Shown in pieces: positions 1 through 44,746 of a stretch of DNA of 64,000 nucleotides (positions within the stretch are counted from its first letter, which is position 1; each line of letters starts with the position of its first letter). Made by a program: the position numbers and the translations under genes. The notes under the pieces are model-generated. The model had not been told where the DNA came from. It made no database searches and worked only from the letters and a program-made list of their open reading frames with translations. Source of the DNA: Doris montereyensis (lineage: Eukaryota; Mollusca; Gastropoda; Nudibranchia; Dorididae); NCBI GenBank assembly GCA_037039925.1, contig JAXRKP010001082.1, positions 1-64,000 on the forward strand, read 5' to 3'.

Positions 1-103
1 CTTTGGTCAACCAAGACCCGCCTGCAAGGCAGCAGGAAACTCGTGGAGGGCGGGATGATCTAATCCCCGTACAGGTGCTTACCTGTCCACTGCCCGGGCA
101 ATG
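1..103 (-). repeat. 5' end of a CFDP2-like LINE (partial)
   Basis: The segment from GGTCAACCAAGACCCGCC through CAAGGCAGCAGG to TGTCCACTGCCCGGG is nearly the same as 28920-29014, the 5' terminus of the LINE at 25737-29014. Its body would lie left of the window, so this is a truncated edge copy. Confidence 0.7.
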
Positions 104-166
104 TATTACACAATAATGGAAAACATCAGTGACGCCACTAGTCTTTTATGAGATGACGGGACTTGA

Positions 167-760
167 TCATTCGCGTTTTTTTTCAAATTCAAAATTAAAT
201 GATTTAACTGGCCAAGTGATCTGACTCTGCATTGAGAGATCGAAATCCAAAAATGCTCCAACATTTTTCACCTTGTGGAGAATTTCAATTTTGTTGTCAC
301 CAAGGGTCATATGAGTCAGATCAATGTTGTTATTATATTTCTTGCTTCCCACAAACATCACCTCCGTCTTATCATCAACTTTTAGTTTATTACTTTCCAT
401 TCATTTTTGTACTTCTAGAATGCACATTTCATTTTTTCCCCGTTGATTTCATTGATATTTTTAGAATTCCTTACGCTTTATATCTGTGTATCAGCTGCAT
501 ATTGATGATAAGACAAACCAATTTCTTTGAAGATTAATAACGACCATTCGATTTGATTAGTGTGCTGAAAACCAGTTGAGTGTTGTGCCAGTGATACAAT
601 GGTACAACGTATATGCTGTATAGGCGTTGCAGAAGAGTTTGGTGATATATGGTTTCGAGCGCCTTGGATAGGTCTACGAGATTAAGACGTGGTATCCAGT
701 GAATATAAGTAACTACGAAAGCAATCAACCAATCATCTCTAACAAACCATCTCTACACAT
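167..760 (-). mobile_element. LINE reverse-transcriptase remnant (CR1/L2-like)
   Basis: On the minus strand, fragments in several frames read VDLSKALETIYHQTLLQRLY (the AFDTIxHxxLL block, with Ala-Leu for Ala-Phe) and KLKVDDKTEVMFVGSKK, then KVKNVGAFLDFDLSMQSQI. These are successive RT motifs of CR1/L2-type non-LTR elements. The order is right for one minus-strand element broken by frameshifts. Confidence 0.75.
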
Positions 761-962
761 GTACATACATGTCTGTCCATGACATTCATACTCTCTAGCC
801 TAGTATCTGAATGGTGTAATTCTTTCAATTGCGATATATTGAAGAAAAGGGGGCTAAGTGGCTGTTGATTTTGTCTGGGTTTTTTTTGGACAAAGCCTAG
901 TTCGATTATTTTGGTTTTTGTTTTATTTCTGTTTTTGTTGGGGTTTATTTTGTTTGTTTGTG

Positions 963-1235
963 GCGTCGGTGGTCGAGTTGTTAGGCTGATAAACTGGGGA
1001 TCATGAATTCCCGGGTTCGAATCCTATCAAAGCTAAATCCCACGTTATGTTCCTTGTGAAAGACACTTTCCACGCTTTTCCCCCACTCAACCCGATTGCA
1101 AATGGGTACAAGCACTAGCTTGTGAGTAAAAATCTGTGTCAGACTAGCATCCTGTCCTGGAGGTGATTATTATCACTTGTTCCGCTTCATGCTATTGACA
1201 CTGGGATAAACTGGACTCTATGGGTCGTAACGGAC
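963..1235 (+). mobile_element. tRNA-derived SINE, family 1
   Basis: The head has a pol III A box (TGGTCGAGTTG, 970-980) and a perfect B box (GGTTCGAATCC, 1014-1024). The body contains GGGTACAAGCACTAGCTTG and TTATTATCACTTGTTCCGC, both shared with the reverse-oriented copy at 6240-6532. Spacing and a poorly folding stem argue against a functional tRNA gene. Confidence 0.85.
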
Positions 1236-1900
1236 TTGAAAGGAACTTTATTTTACATTTTTTGTTCGTTTTATGCTGTTGTTGGTTTGTTGTTGGCTCT
1301 ATTTCTGTTGGATTTTCTGGGACCCCAGCCTTGTCCTAAGCAGCCTTTTACTGTATGGTTGGATCACGCGCGACAAGGAGGCGGTAGGTGTCATTCTTCA
1401 CCCCCCCCCCTCCCCCACCCCCACTTCTATCGAGGGTCCCGCATCTACATGGGGTTCGAATAGTATTGAAAGAATATTCATTTCAAATGAAAAGATACGT
1501 TTATACAAGGCATAGCAAGTAAATAATAGAATAAGATTAGATTCTAGATTTCTTTCCACGGCCACAAATTAAAGATCTAAAAAAAAACCCCATGAAAGTA
1601 AAGCTTTAAACATGAGAACAAGATCTAGATAATATAACACATATAATTCGAATACTAGCAGGGACTCAAATTGATCTTTGTAAAAAAAAATGAATGGTCC
1701 ACAAAATAGATCTATAGTCTGATTTGAAGAACTGCGTAACTGTTCCTCTTTTTATAATATTATTTCTTTCCCATCAACCATAGGAAATGTGTGATCGTCA
1801 GCGCATTGGCTGCTTCGTTCTCACTCTCGCTAACAACTATTTTATACGCTATTTTGTACTCTACCTTCATTGGATACTTACTTGAATTATATAATTTTAT
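1236..1900. other. No gene seen; C-rich tract
   Basis: A C-run region at 1398-1422 sits in otherwise AT-rich DNA with short A runs. No coding similarity, RNA gene or repeat partner in this window was recognised. Confidence 0.6.
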
Positions 1901-4900
1901 TCGTTCTTGATCGATGCATCTAATGGTGTTATCCTTGTTGGAATATTCTTTTTTTATGTTTTTACAAAATCTTGTAAATTGAAATTTTTAATGTTCTTCA
2001 ATTGGATTCGCAGTGCTATTACCTGCTCTAGTGAGCTGTGTTCTCTGACACACAAGGTCATTATTATTAACACCATGAACACCCTTGGTAAGATGGGGAT
2101 AAGCAACAATGTCTTGGTCGCATACACACCACAACAACTCGCTGTACTCCGTCATAAACACAGCAAACTACATTGATCACACAGATACTGACATTGTGTC
2201 GTCTTTATAAACACTCTGTGAAACACATTCGAAGATGAACAAGCGGTGGGCGAACAAAACGTCATAATATGACTCAATGCCTTAACAAAAACCTCATTCA
2301 CATTTACCCCATAACAAACTACCATCTCCTAAAAATTCTCCAATGTTAGCTGTCACAGCGTCATGAACAAAAGAACTGAATTGTCCAGACCAGCACAAAC
2401 CTGATGTTGTGTGTGGCACAGAGTCTTGGCTCAATGACCAAATAAAGTCGTTGAAATATTTCCAAACAATTTCGCGACCTATAGGAGGGACAGTTTTCAC
2501 ACAAGGGTTAAAAACGATCTTACCTCACTAGAACAGACTACGGAACTGATTGCAAACTGATATGGGTCCAAAGTCAAAACCCGTGACAACAAAGACTTAC
2601 TAATTGGATCCTTCTACATGCCCGGCGAAATGCCAGTGATATCTATGAATTGAACACACCCCTGCAAGACTAACACCAACAGTCTATCCCATAAGCAAAT
2701 AATACTAGTGGGGGGTTTTAATTGTCCAGACACAGATTGTGATAACTGCGTACTATCTTTAGAATGCCATGATCGCCAAATCCAACAATCATTAATCGAC
2801 ATGATTATCGAAACCTGACTGATACAGAGCCACATTGAACCAACACAGAATGATTATTTACTTGATCTGGTCTTTGTTTCAAATGCTTCCTTAGTCGAGT
2901 CATCATTATCAGTTCCAGGCATATCGGATCATGATGCTGTTGTCACTAACATCAAGACACAACCTATCTGCTTAAAACAAATGCCCAAGATATGCTTCCA
3001 ATATCGAAGGTTGATTTGACCTCATTGAAACATGATATTACCAGGATGTCAACGATAGTAATGAAGAAATATACAGAAAACGCTACGATTGAAGAACTCT
3101 GGAACTACTTCCATACCCAAATCATAAGAGGCCTTGATAGCTACATTCTATATAAGGAATTGAAAAATATTACCTCCCTTCCCCTGCAAACAACCGAATA
3201 CGACGACTCTTACGGCGTAAAGACAATTTATACAGGCAAGCCAAAAATAAGCAAAAACTGGACAGCCTACCGAGATTTCAACGACACACCAAACAAAGAT
3301 GAGAAAAGCAGAATATGAATTCAAAAATAACATTATCCTCAAGGGATTTCAAAGAAAAACACAAAACCGTTTTGGAGATATGTTAAAAATAAAAAGTGTG
3401 ATGATGTTGGAGTCTCCCAACTTATGGACAACGATGGCACTCTCCACAGCGAGAGTCAAACCAAAGCCCGAATACTTCTTGACCAGTTCAAATCAGTATT
3501 CAGATCGGATGATCAAGAGAGAACAATGCCACCAGTCAACATTGAACGTGAAATTCCATTTCGAACATCAAAATCAGTAAATGGGGAGTAGCAAAACTAT
3601 TGATAAATATCGGACACAGCAAAACCACAGGCCCTGACAACATCCCAACCAGGTCCTTAAAGAATGTGCGAACGAAATCGCTCACACATTTGCCCTTATA
3701 TTTCAAAGCTCCATAGACACTGGAATACTACCAGCGGCTTGGTTAAAAGCAAACATATCCTGTATTTTCAAAACTCAAACAAAGACATTGAGAAAAAGTA
3801 GCAACCCATTTCCTCAGGTCAAAAATACTTGAGCATGTTGTATACAAAAACCAAATAGAACACATTGAGGGTAGCAACGCAACAAGCCTTAATCACGGAT
3901 TCAGATCTGGATACTCCTGTGAGACACAATTACTCATCACGACAAATGATTTACTCCAAGCACAGAATGCGGGTACTCAAGTTGACAAGGGAATACTTGA
4001 CTTTTCCAAGGCTGTTGAATCAATCTCCCACAATAAACTCTGTACAAATTGCCCAAATATGGCAACCGAAGACCCCTACAAAAATGGTTGACAAATTTCC
4101 TAACAAATCGAAAATGAGAGTAGTACGGGAAGGAACATCATCAGAAGAGTCCCTTTAACATCAGATGTCCCACAAGGCACAGCCCTAGGCCCTCTCCTGT
4201 TCCTGTGTCATATAAATGATCTATATGAAAGAGTAACATCCCAGGTGCGATTATTTGTGGGATGACTGTCTAATCTACTGTAGTATCCAGTCAAGTCAAG
4301 ATCATGTCATCTTACAAGAAAATCTAAACTCTCTAGAAAAATGGGCCAGCGACTGGGGTATGCGCTCCCAATGCCCAAAAATGCCACATTTTGAGCATAA
4401 AGAAGAAATGTAGTCACAAATACCAGCTAAACAACACAATATTAGAAGAAGTGAAGAAAAGTCTCTATCTTGGAATAATAATATATCTGAGGATCTGAAA
4501 TGGTGAAACCACATCACGAAGATCACGCAAAAAGCAAGTTCCACCATTGGCTTCCTATGAAGAAATCTGAGACATTGTCCCATAGACTGCAGACGAAATG
4601 CATATATGTCGCTTGTGAGATCTACGTTGGAATATGTGGCCACAGTGGGATCCATGCCTTGAAGAGGACATCAAAAGACTAGAGGGAATCCAGCGACAGG
4701 GAGTTCGTTTCATCACCGGAGATTACAGCTCTTAAACAGGCTGCATTACACAAATGCTCCAGGATCAAAACCTCCCTGACCTCAAAGATCGAAAAAACAG
4801 CTCAGACTAGACTTTTCATGTTCAAAATTGTCAAAGGAATGACTCCATCAATTCCCCCAGTGAAATTCTTAATCCCAAAAAACGTCCCAAGTGCATCATC

Positions 4901-5110
4901 AAACGACGAAAATTTGAAGACCACATAACGAATAACATAATTGAGCCCTACGTCCCAAACAACACATTGCTACACAATACCACTATCACATACAAACAAC
5001 TACAGAAACTCTTTCTTTATCAGCACCATCATTGACTCGAATCACCTCGATGAACATACCATCAACTCAACATCGATCGAAATTTTCAGAGAAAGAATAA
5101 ACTGTCCGAT
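1900..5110 (+). mobile_element. CR1-type LINE, nearly full length, frames broken
   Basis: An apurinic endonuclease end reads VGGFNCPDTDCDN and GISDHDAVV (about 2700-2945), followed by RT blocks KTTGPDNIP (about 3615), GFRSGYSCETQLL (3898), [15 protein letters not shown] (4160) and an FVDD catalytic box near 4250 interrupted by one extra G. The C-terminal region IGFL, RNLRHCP, RSTLEYVATVGS and FITGDYSS (4540-4730) is typical of CR1 elements. Many frameshifts and stops leave no long ORF. The 5' boundary is uncertain; the 3' end lies about 300 bp before the FAF1 start codon. Confidence 0.85.
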
Positions 5111-5404
5111 GTAATTACTCCGATAAGTGGTTTCCCAGCGTACTATTGAGATTCAGATTCACCATTCGTCTATAATTCTGTTATTTCACTATTTGTATGT
5201 TTTGTTTTCTATCTTTTTAGTTAGTTTTCTTATTTAAAATTTATTTGATTTCTATTTGTTTCTTTTCCCCCTCCAAGTTTCTGACTCGCCAAGTACGAGC
5301 GCCCATGACAATTTTTTCAACAGCCAAATTTAGCAGAAGACGAAAGTGCGTAATGCGTTCTACCTTTACAGTTATCCCCCTTTTCTTGAAGGCATTTAGA
5401 GCCT
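5111..5404 (+). promoter_or_regulatory. Probable FAF1 promoter and 5' UTR interval
   Basis: This is the only non-LINE sequence directly upstream of the FAF1 start. It is AT-rich with a long T/C-rich stretch at 5190-5280. No TATA box at a convincing distance and no CpG-island-like composition were seen. The call rests on position only. Confidence 0.35.
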
Positions 5405-38691
<33,287 letters not shown>

Positions 38692-40499
38692 CAAATTCTC
38701 AGTCGGAAAAACTCAGCGCTTGTGATTCATATTATATCTTTGATATACCCTGGATCTCAGATTTTTCAACACCTGACAAGTTTCACTGTGGGCTATTTGT
38801 TTAGTTTTTTTTGTTTTTTTTAGTGTTTGTAGGTTCTTTTACACTTATGGTTTTTTTTAAATTGTTATGGGGTGATCAGGGAAAGGGGGGGCTACTCTCA
38901 TGTTCTTTCAGCTTTGTGAGACATTGGAGTAGTTCAGAGAGTAGAATTCGGATGTGTTGAAGCATGAGATACTAGCCTTAAAACAAGGTGCTAGGGTTGG
39001 ATTTGGAAAACTGTCTTTTATGTTTGGAGAGATTTTGTCCTTTGTCCACCAAATCTTGGACTTGCTCTGCGAATTTTATTTCAGTCATCAGATTAATCTG
39101 CATAGTGAGAAGTAAACCCCAAAAATATGGTGGGTGGACAGGGGGAGGGGAGGGAGGTGTTTTGAATATGTTGCAGCATTTTCAGGTGGTGGGGCTTTCT
39201 TCTACAATTTTATATTTCTTTAGAGTTTTTCTTTGTTTGGTTTTTGTTGAAGAAGGCAAACTTTGGCAGGGGAAAGAGAAGGGTATAAGTTCACAATTAT
39301 GTTATAACTTGTTATCATTCTGTTATGTGCAGTTATAGCTTGTCAAATGCTGGTTATGATTTCTCTTCATATATATTATACAGTCCCGTAGTGGAAAGCT
39401 ACACTTAAAATTAGCTACACCAAACCCTTGTACATTTCATTTCACAGTGTGTTGTAACTCACACTCAAAGCATCAGACTTAACTGCGTGTCAGTGATATA
39501 GATGGCTTCAGAGTTAGTGTTAGCCTTTGGTTTTTGGGGTTTTTTTCGAGAGTAGGAGGGGGGAAGGATTAGTGGATTGTATTTTGTAGGAACAGTCATG
39601 GGGAAAGGAGGAAGGCTTGGTTTAAGAAAATGATTTAGAGTGATATTTATTTACAACTATTGATATTTGCCAGAAATGAAGTTATGCTGTTTTGTTCTTA
39701 TTAACAGTAGCGTTGCTATTTATTCAGAAGTTGTTGGTTTGTTTTTTTGTTTGTACTGTCTAGCTGTACTTTTTGCATTTACTTCGATTTTATTTCCTCT
39801 AGCACAAATTTCACTCTGGCCCTCTCTAGTCTTTTCAATGATATCATTTTCTATTCTCATTGTATTTGAATTTTTTGTCTCCGAAAGTTCCATCCATTTT
39901 GCATTATCATTTGTACTTGTAAGTGTTCGATAATGACTTATTTGTGTGTTATATCTCATTGCTGTCAGGAAAGGGATTGAAAGGTCTAACAGTTAGTAAG
40001 CATGATCAACTTTATCCACTCATAAGAGCATAAGACTAAGCGTGAAGTTAAAATTCCGTGGACACAAAACGATGACGACTTCAACAAAGGGAAAATTTTA
40101 GGTCTCATGCTATCATTGCTGTCTCAAGGGTCTGAATCCATTGCAACGAATCAAGGAATGCTCTTATTAAAATGTTCCTGGTTTCCACAGATTTTTCTCC
40201 TCTTAAAACTCCTCTGAAGATCTTCCTGAAATCAAAGCGCCCTTATGAAAAATTTGCAACATACAGCTTCATTAAAAGACATAGGCGCCCAAACACGTCT
40301 GTGTAAAATACATGGATAGTTACGAGTCAGAGGACAAAAGCTTGAAACTTTTCTTTCTTACTAGAGCCATGAAATTTGTAGTCTGAGAAAAAACATGCAT
40401 TGGAGAACAAAACAGGGAGGTGGGGGGGGGGGGGGGGGGGGGATGGATTTTGATTCGATTTGATTTTACCCACATCCACAGCTAAGGGGATCTTGGAAT

Positions 40500-40755
40500 T
40501 TTTGGTATTTTTTTAAAATTTTGCCGAGAGTGCCCTGTAAACAGCCAAGTAATTTTTAACGTGCACAGAGTGATGGGATCCGCATATGGGACCTCCATCG
40601 CCTGTTGCTGATGAGACTAGGTGTGTATTCATCAGGGGTGGGTTTTTCGTTTTTCTCGAAAAAAGACTTGAGATAACTGTTCTACCTGTTTGGCAGGAAC
40701 CCACGCCCTTTAGTTGAAAGGCTGATACCTTACCTCTGGACCACTGGGTCTCTTT
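40500..40755 (-). mobile_element. tRNA-derived SINE, family 2, second copy
   Basis: On minus the head reads TGGTCCAGAGGTAAGG (A box, complete) and GGCGTGGGTTCCTGCC (B-box-like), matching the head of 19120-19360. The body has diverged. Confidence 0.62.
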
Positions 40756-41469
40756 ATACTTCAGCTATTGTACTTGTAAACATTACAGGATTCTGATGGG
40801 TTTGGTTGGGTTGGTTTTTGTTTAGAATTCTTCAAGTATCTATGAATTATGTATAAGCCTGGCTTCACGTTGCCGCTACGTCCTTGTCAACTCCATCCTG
40901 ATGATGGGAGTGTACACTGGAAAACTTCTGACATCCAACTTTTGTTTCTTCAATCAGGTCTGAAAGACATTTTCGATATTGGCACTTCAAATTCATCTGC
41001 ATCATTGCACTTTGAAACAGCCATTAATATTTTAGAAAAATAAAAAGACTTGATGTAAATTCTGCAGTATGACAATAATATAAGGTCAGTCAAGATAAAA
41101 TGAATAATTTGTACGAGTATACCACTAAGACTTTGACATAATGACAATGAATTAGGCAAGTGGCTGCATTGAATGTACCGAATAAGAACATGATGACACA
41201 GATAGCCCTGTAGGAAAAATAAGGGACCAAAGAACATCAAACCAGTGATCTACAGCCAGCATACATTGCAGGAAAGGCAACCACGTCACACACCCTGCAA
41301 ATGACACTCCCTAAATGGGGCTTTTATGACAATTTTACGTTCCTATTCTATATTCCTATTCCTTAAAACTTTTGATTAAGGGCATTAATGAGTATTTCCC
41401 TGCTTGCTATGAAGTGGAGTTTGCTCCCATTTTCTGAGGAGTAGTTTTTCAGCATCATTTTCCATTTTT

Positions 41470-43345
41470 TAAAGGTGCTTTTGTCTTATGTATTCACTAC
41501 ACAGTTGGTGGATTAAAAGATTGGAATATTAATGGCTTCTGTTTCAGCAATGTTAATTCTTCATTGATTTCTAATTATCCAAAGCATATGATGACACTTT
41601 GTTTTTTTCAGTCAAACAGGCCTTATTTAAGGAAAACGCGAGTTGTACCTTGTAGTTTTAGAAATGCACCATGCTGTAACATCCCATCATTCATCTAGAA
41701 TGTGACCGTCTGAATGCTTTGTCAAAGTAATGACGTTTTTGTTGTTTCTCTCATATAGTGAGCTGTTATTTTAAGCCTGAGTGGGGCTTTAGCTCTCATT
41801 TTGGTTTAGCAGAGTGTGTGTGTGTAGGTGAGTGTGTGTGATTTCGAAAATTTCTGTGTGTTTGTATTTTTGAAGATATGAATGACATGTTGGAATGCAT
41901 AATTATTTACTGGCTCGCTGATCAAATTTAAGGTCTGTAAAGTGTAAACAGTAGAAGAGCGTTTTTTTCAAAATTCGGTTCAGTCCATTTGAGCGACTTA
42001 TGAGATATTTGCTCTTTTTTTTTTTCGAATAATGATGACATACACCCAATCTGTAATGGTATTGATGTATTCATATAGAAGAGCAATGTCGGGTTATGTC
42101 ATGTCGAAATCTGATTAAAATTCAGACGCAATAAGGTCCCAGAAAGTTGGATGTTCATCAAAACACTCTCAGTCCTATGCACTGAACCAGTCTTGCTAAA
42201 ACTGCAATATTGGGCAGTAGTCTTACTTATTAGTAATATTAGTAATTGAAGGATATGTTATATTTATCAATCACTGTTTGTAATTTATCTCTTTTACAAA
42301 CCTTATGTTTTATTTTATATTGTTGAAATTACTCCTACCCACCAAGTTTGAAATGATTAGATGGTGAGAAATTGAAATTTAATTCCTGGTGTCCTTGCTG
42401 CGTCCTTTCCAAAGACAAGCAACCAAACAGAAGTCACAGAAAAAATATTTGCATGGCTCAGAAGAGAAAAATTACCATGAAGTGATGAAGGACTTTCATT
42501 TTTCACCTAAAGACACATCGTATTGCCATGAGCCGAACTGCACTAATCTTGATTATCTCGAGTGAAAGTCTGACGAGGTTCATTCTCAGTGCCATCAAAC
42601 AGTCACTTTACCTAACGACTAGCTGAACCACAAGTCAATTCGTTTGAACCATAAAACATGTTTTAACAGTCAAATGGGAGAAACGCACCTAATAATATAA
42701 CTCTCATTCCCTCAGTCATTCTCTTCATAGATGTTTCATGGATCTAGGTGTTTGTTTCTGTATTAGAAGCCTCTTTGGAGACTTGGTCGGTGGGGGATAA
42801 TTTTTATGTGTGACTTGCTTTGCATTGAAAGCTTTTTTGTTTCTCTTTCTTTCCTTTTTTTTCAATTCAGTCAGTGTCAATGGTCATTTCATAAGGTTTT
42901 GACAGTTCCTTTAAATCACGGGCATCTAAGAAGCTGATGCCTGTGTTTTAACAGGCAATGTTGCCCTCTACAGATTCTTTTTTCCTCTTTTCTTTAGTTG
43001 TTCACAGCATTTTTGTCTCAGTAGAGAGACAGACAGAGAGAGAGAGGGGGAGGGAGAGAGGGGGGGGGGGGGAATGCCTTCACTCTTAAACTTTAGTATA
43101 ACTGTATGCCTTGAAATGCTAAACTTTACGCTTTTATTAGTTTAAGGTACTTCCCTTCAAGCCTTTCACTTTCATCATTCTGTTTAAGGTTTCATTCTTG
43201 ATTTCTAAGTTTCTTTCTTTGAAGTTTTTTCACATTATTTGGTTTAAGGTGCTTTTGTCTTTTGTGTTCAGTACGCAGTAAGTATGTGGGTTAAAAGATG
43301 GAAATATTAGCGGTCTCTCATTCAGCAATGTTGAATTGGCTTGAC
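41470..43345 (+). repeat. Pair of direct repeats of about 100 bp
   Basis: The stretches 41470-41570 and 43244-43345 share AAGGTGCTTTTGTCTT, GGATTAAAAGAT / GGGTTAAAAGAT, and TTCAGCAATGTT in order. They may be copies of one short repeat; what lies between is not repeated. Confidence 0.7.
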
Positions 43346-44115
43346 TGATAGAGTGTCAGATATTTGACTCGTGAGTGGCTATGGTGAACAAGTTTACAGA
43401 AAAACAACTACAGTACTAGTTGTTTTGGAAAAAGTTTTGCTTGGACTGTTGTTCATGTACAACATATTAAGAGTAGTCAAGAAATATTTAACTTTAACCA
43501 ATAAACTGAATAATCGTGATCAGTGTAACAAAGCGTTTGTAATTTCCTGGACCAAGCTGTGATCTTGTCTTTTTCATGAATGCAGTTAGTCAGTTAGTTG
43601 TGCTCAGATAAAGAAAAACTTGAAATTTGCGGAAACCTTATGACTTGTATTATAATATATACATCAGATATTGAGAAAAAGCCTTAAATTCCAGATTTTT
43701 CACTATATTAAAGAAAAATTATGGCTTTTGCCATTGTTATGGAGTAAATTTTCTCAACAAAGCGTACGTATCTAGGCCAGAACGCTGTTGCAAAGGAAGA
43801 CACATGGAAATTGTTTGGTTCAGGAATCCATGTTTACATTTGTTTGTACTATAATTCAGATTCTTCATGAATCCTGAGTTCTAAGTACATTTAGTTTTTT
43901 TTACCTTTGCTGGGCTGGTCAAAGAAAACCGTTATGGTCTCATTTAGAGCAGTTATCCAAAAACAAAAGGTGAAACAAATTTAAAAAAAAGATGAATTGT
44001 TAGTCTTTGGCAATTCTGTTAATCTTATTCCTAGATCTACACTTACAGTACACATCTGTCTATGTTTTACATTAGAATGTTATGTTGTTTTTTTGCAATT
44101 AATGATTCACATGAT

Positions 44116-44480
44116 GTTATCAAATGTGCACTCCATTCAAATACTGTTAAATGTGCACTGCCTTCAAATGTGCGCTCCATCCAAATACTGTCGTCAAACA
44201 TGAAGTTCCTTCAAATGTGCACTCCATCCAAATACTGTCAAACGTGCACTTCTTTAGATGTGCACTATATCCAAATACATGTACTGTTAAAACTTGCACT
44301 TCTTTCACATGTGCATTCCATACAAAAAACTGTCAAACGTGCTCTTCCTTAAAATATGCACTCTATTCAAATACTGTCAAATATACATTTCCTTCGAATG
44401 TGCACTCCATCCAAATACTGTTGAGTGTACATTTCCTTCAAATGAGCACTCCAGCTAAAGACAGTACTGTCAGATGTGCA
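44116..44480 (+). repeat. Minisatellite, about 44-bp units
   Basis: Roughly eight diverged units built on AAATGTGCACTCCATCCAAA followed by TACTGTCAAACGTGCACTTCCTTC. The reading frame is open in places, giving a Cys/Ser-rich repeat, but stops break it and no gene context exists. Confidence 0.88.
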
Positions 44481-44610
44481 CTCTTCGAGCCCAAAAACTG
44501 TACAAAAGGTGGAAAGGATGGGAGAGATGGCTGGAGCTGCTTTCTTTGGACATGAATGGAATATTTGCCGTGAAAATATTTTCAAGAAAAAAATTAATTG
44601 TCCTCTGTGG

Positions 44611-44746
44611 GTGGTTGCCGGACAACACTGGTAGGTTCTACTTTCTTCCTTTCACTTTTTCACATGCTTTTCATCTTGCTGTTTCCTTTTAATCCACCCT
44701 GAGATCACCACATACAGTGGATGGGACTTACTGCTGTGAAACAAAA
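44611..44746 (+). mobile_element. Short retroposon (GAAACAAA-tailed family)
   Basis: From GTGGTTGCCGGACAACACTG to CTGTGAAACAAAAG, with CATCTTGCTGTTTCC and CACCCTGAGATCACC. No target duplication was evident. Confidence 0.72.

Larger units (their letters stand above)
38692..43996 (+). other. FAF1 3' flank, possible long 3' UTR; no other gene seen
   Basis: AATAAA motifs lie near 41039 and 43499, but where transcription ends is not visible. Contents recognised: a long G-run at 40422-40441, a SINE at 40500-40755, a duplicated segment of about 100 bp (41470-41570 and 43244-43345), and a GA/G tract at 43021-43073. No coding similarity was found. Confidence 0.5.

Noticed and set aside
963..1032. Functional tRNA gene
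   Set aside because: A and B boxes are present but the cloverleaf does not close, and the sequence continues into a SINE body shared with 6240-6532.
40849..41043. 64-codon ORF before an AATAAA
   Set aside because: No homology or splice support; probably part of a UTR or intergenic DNA.
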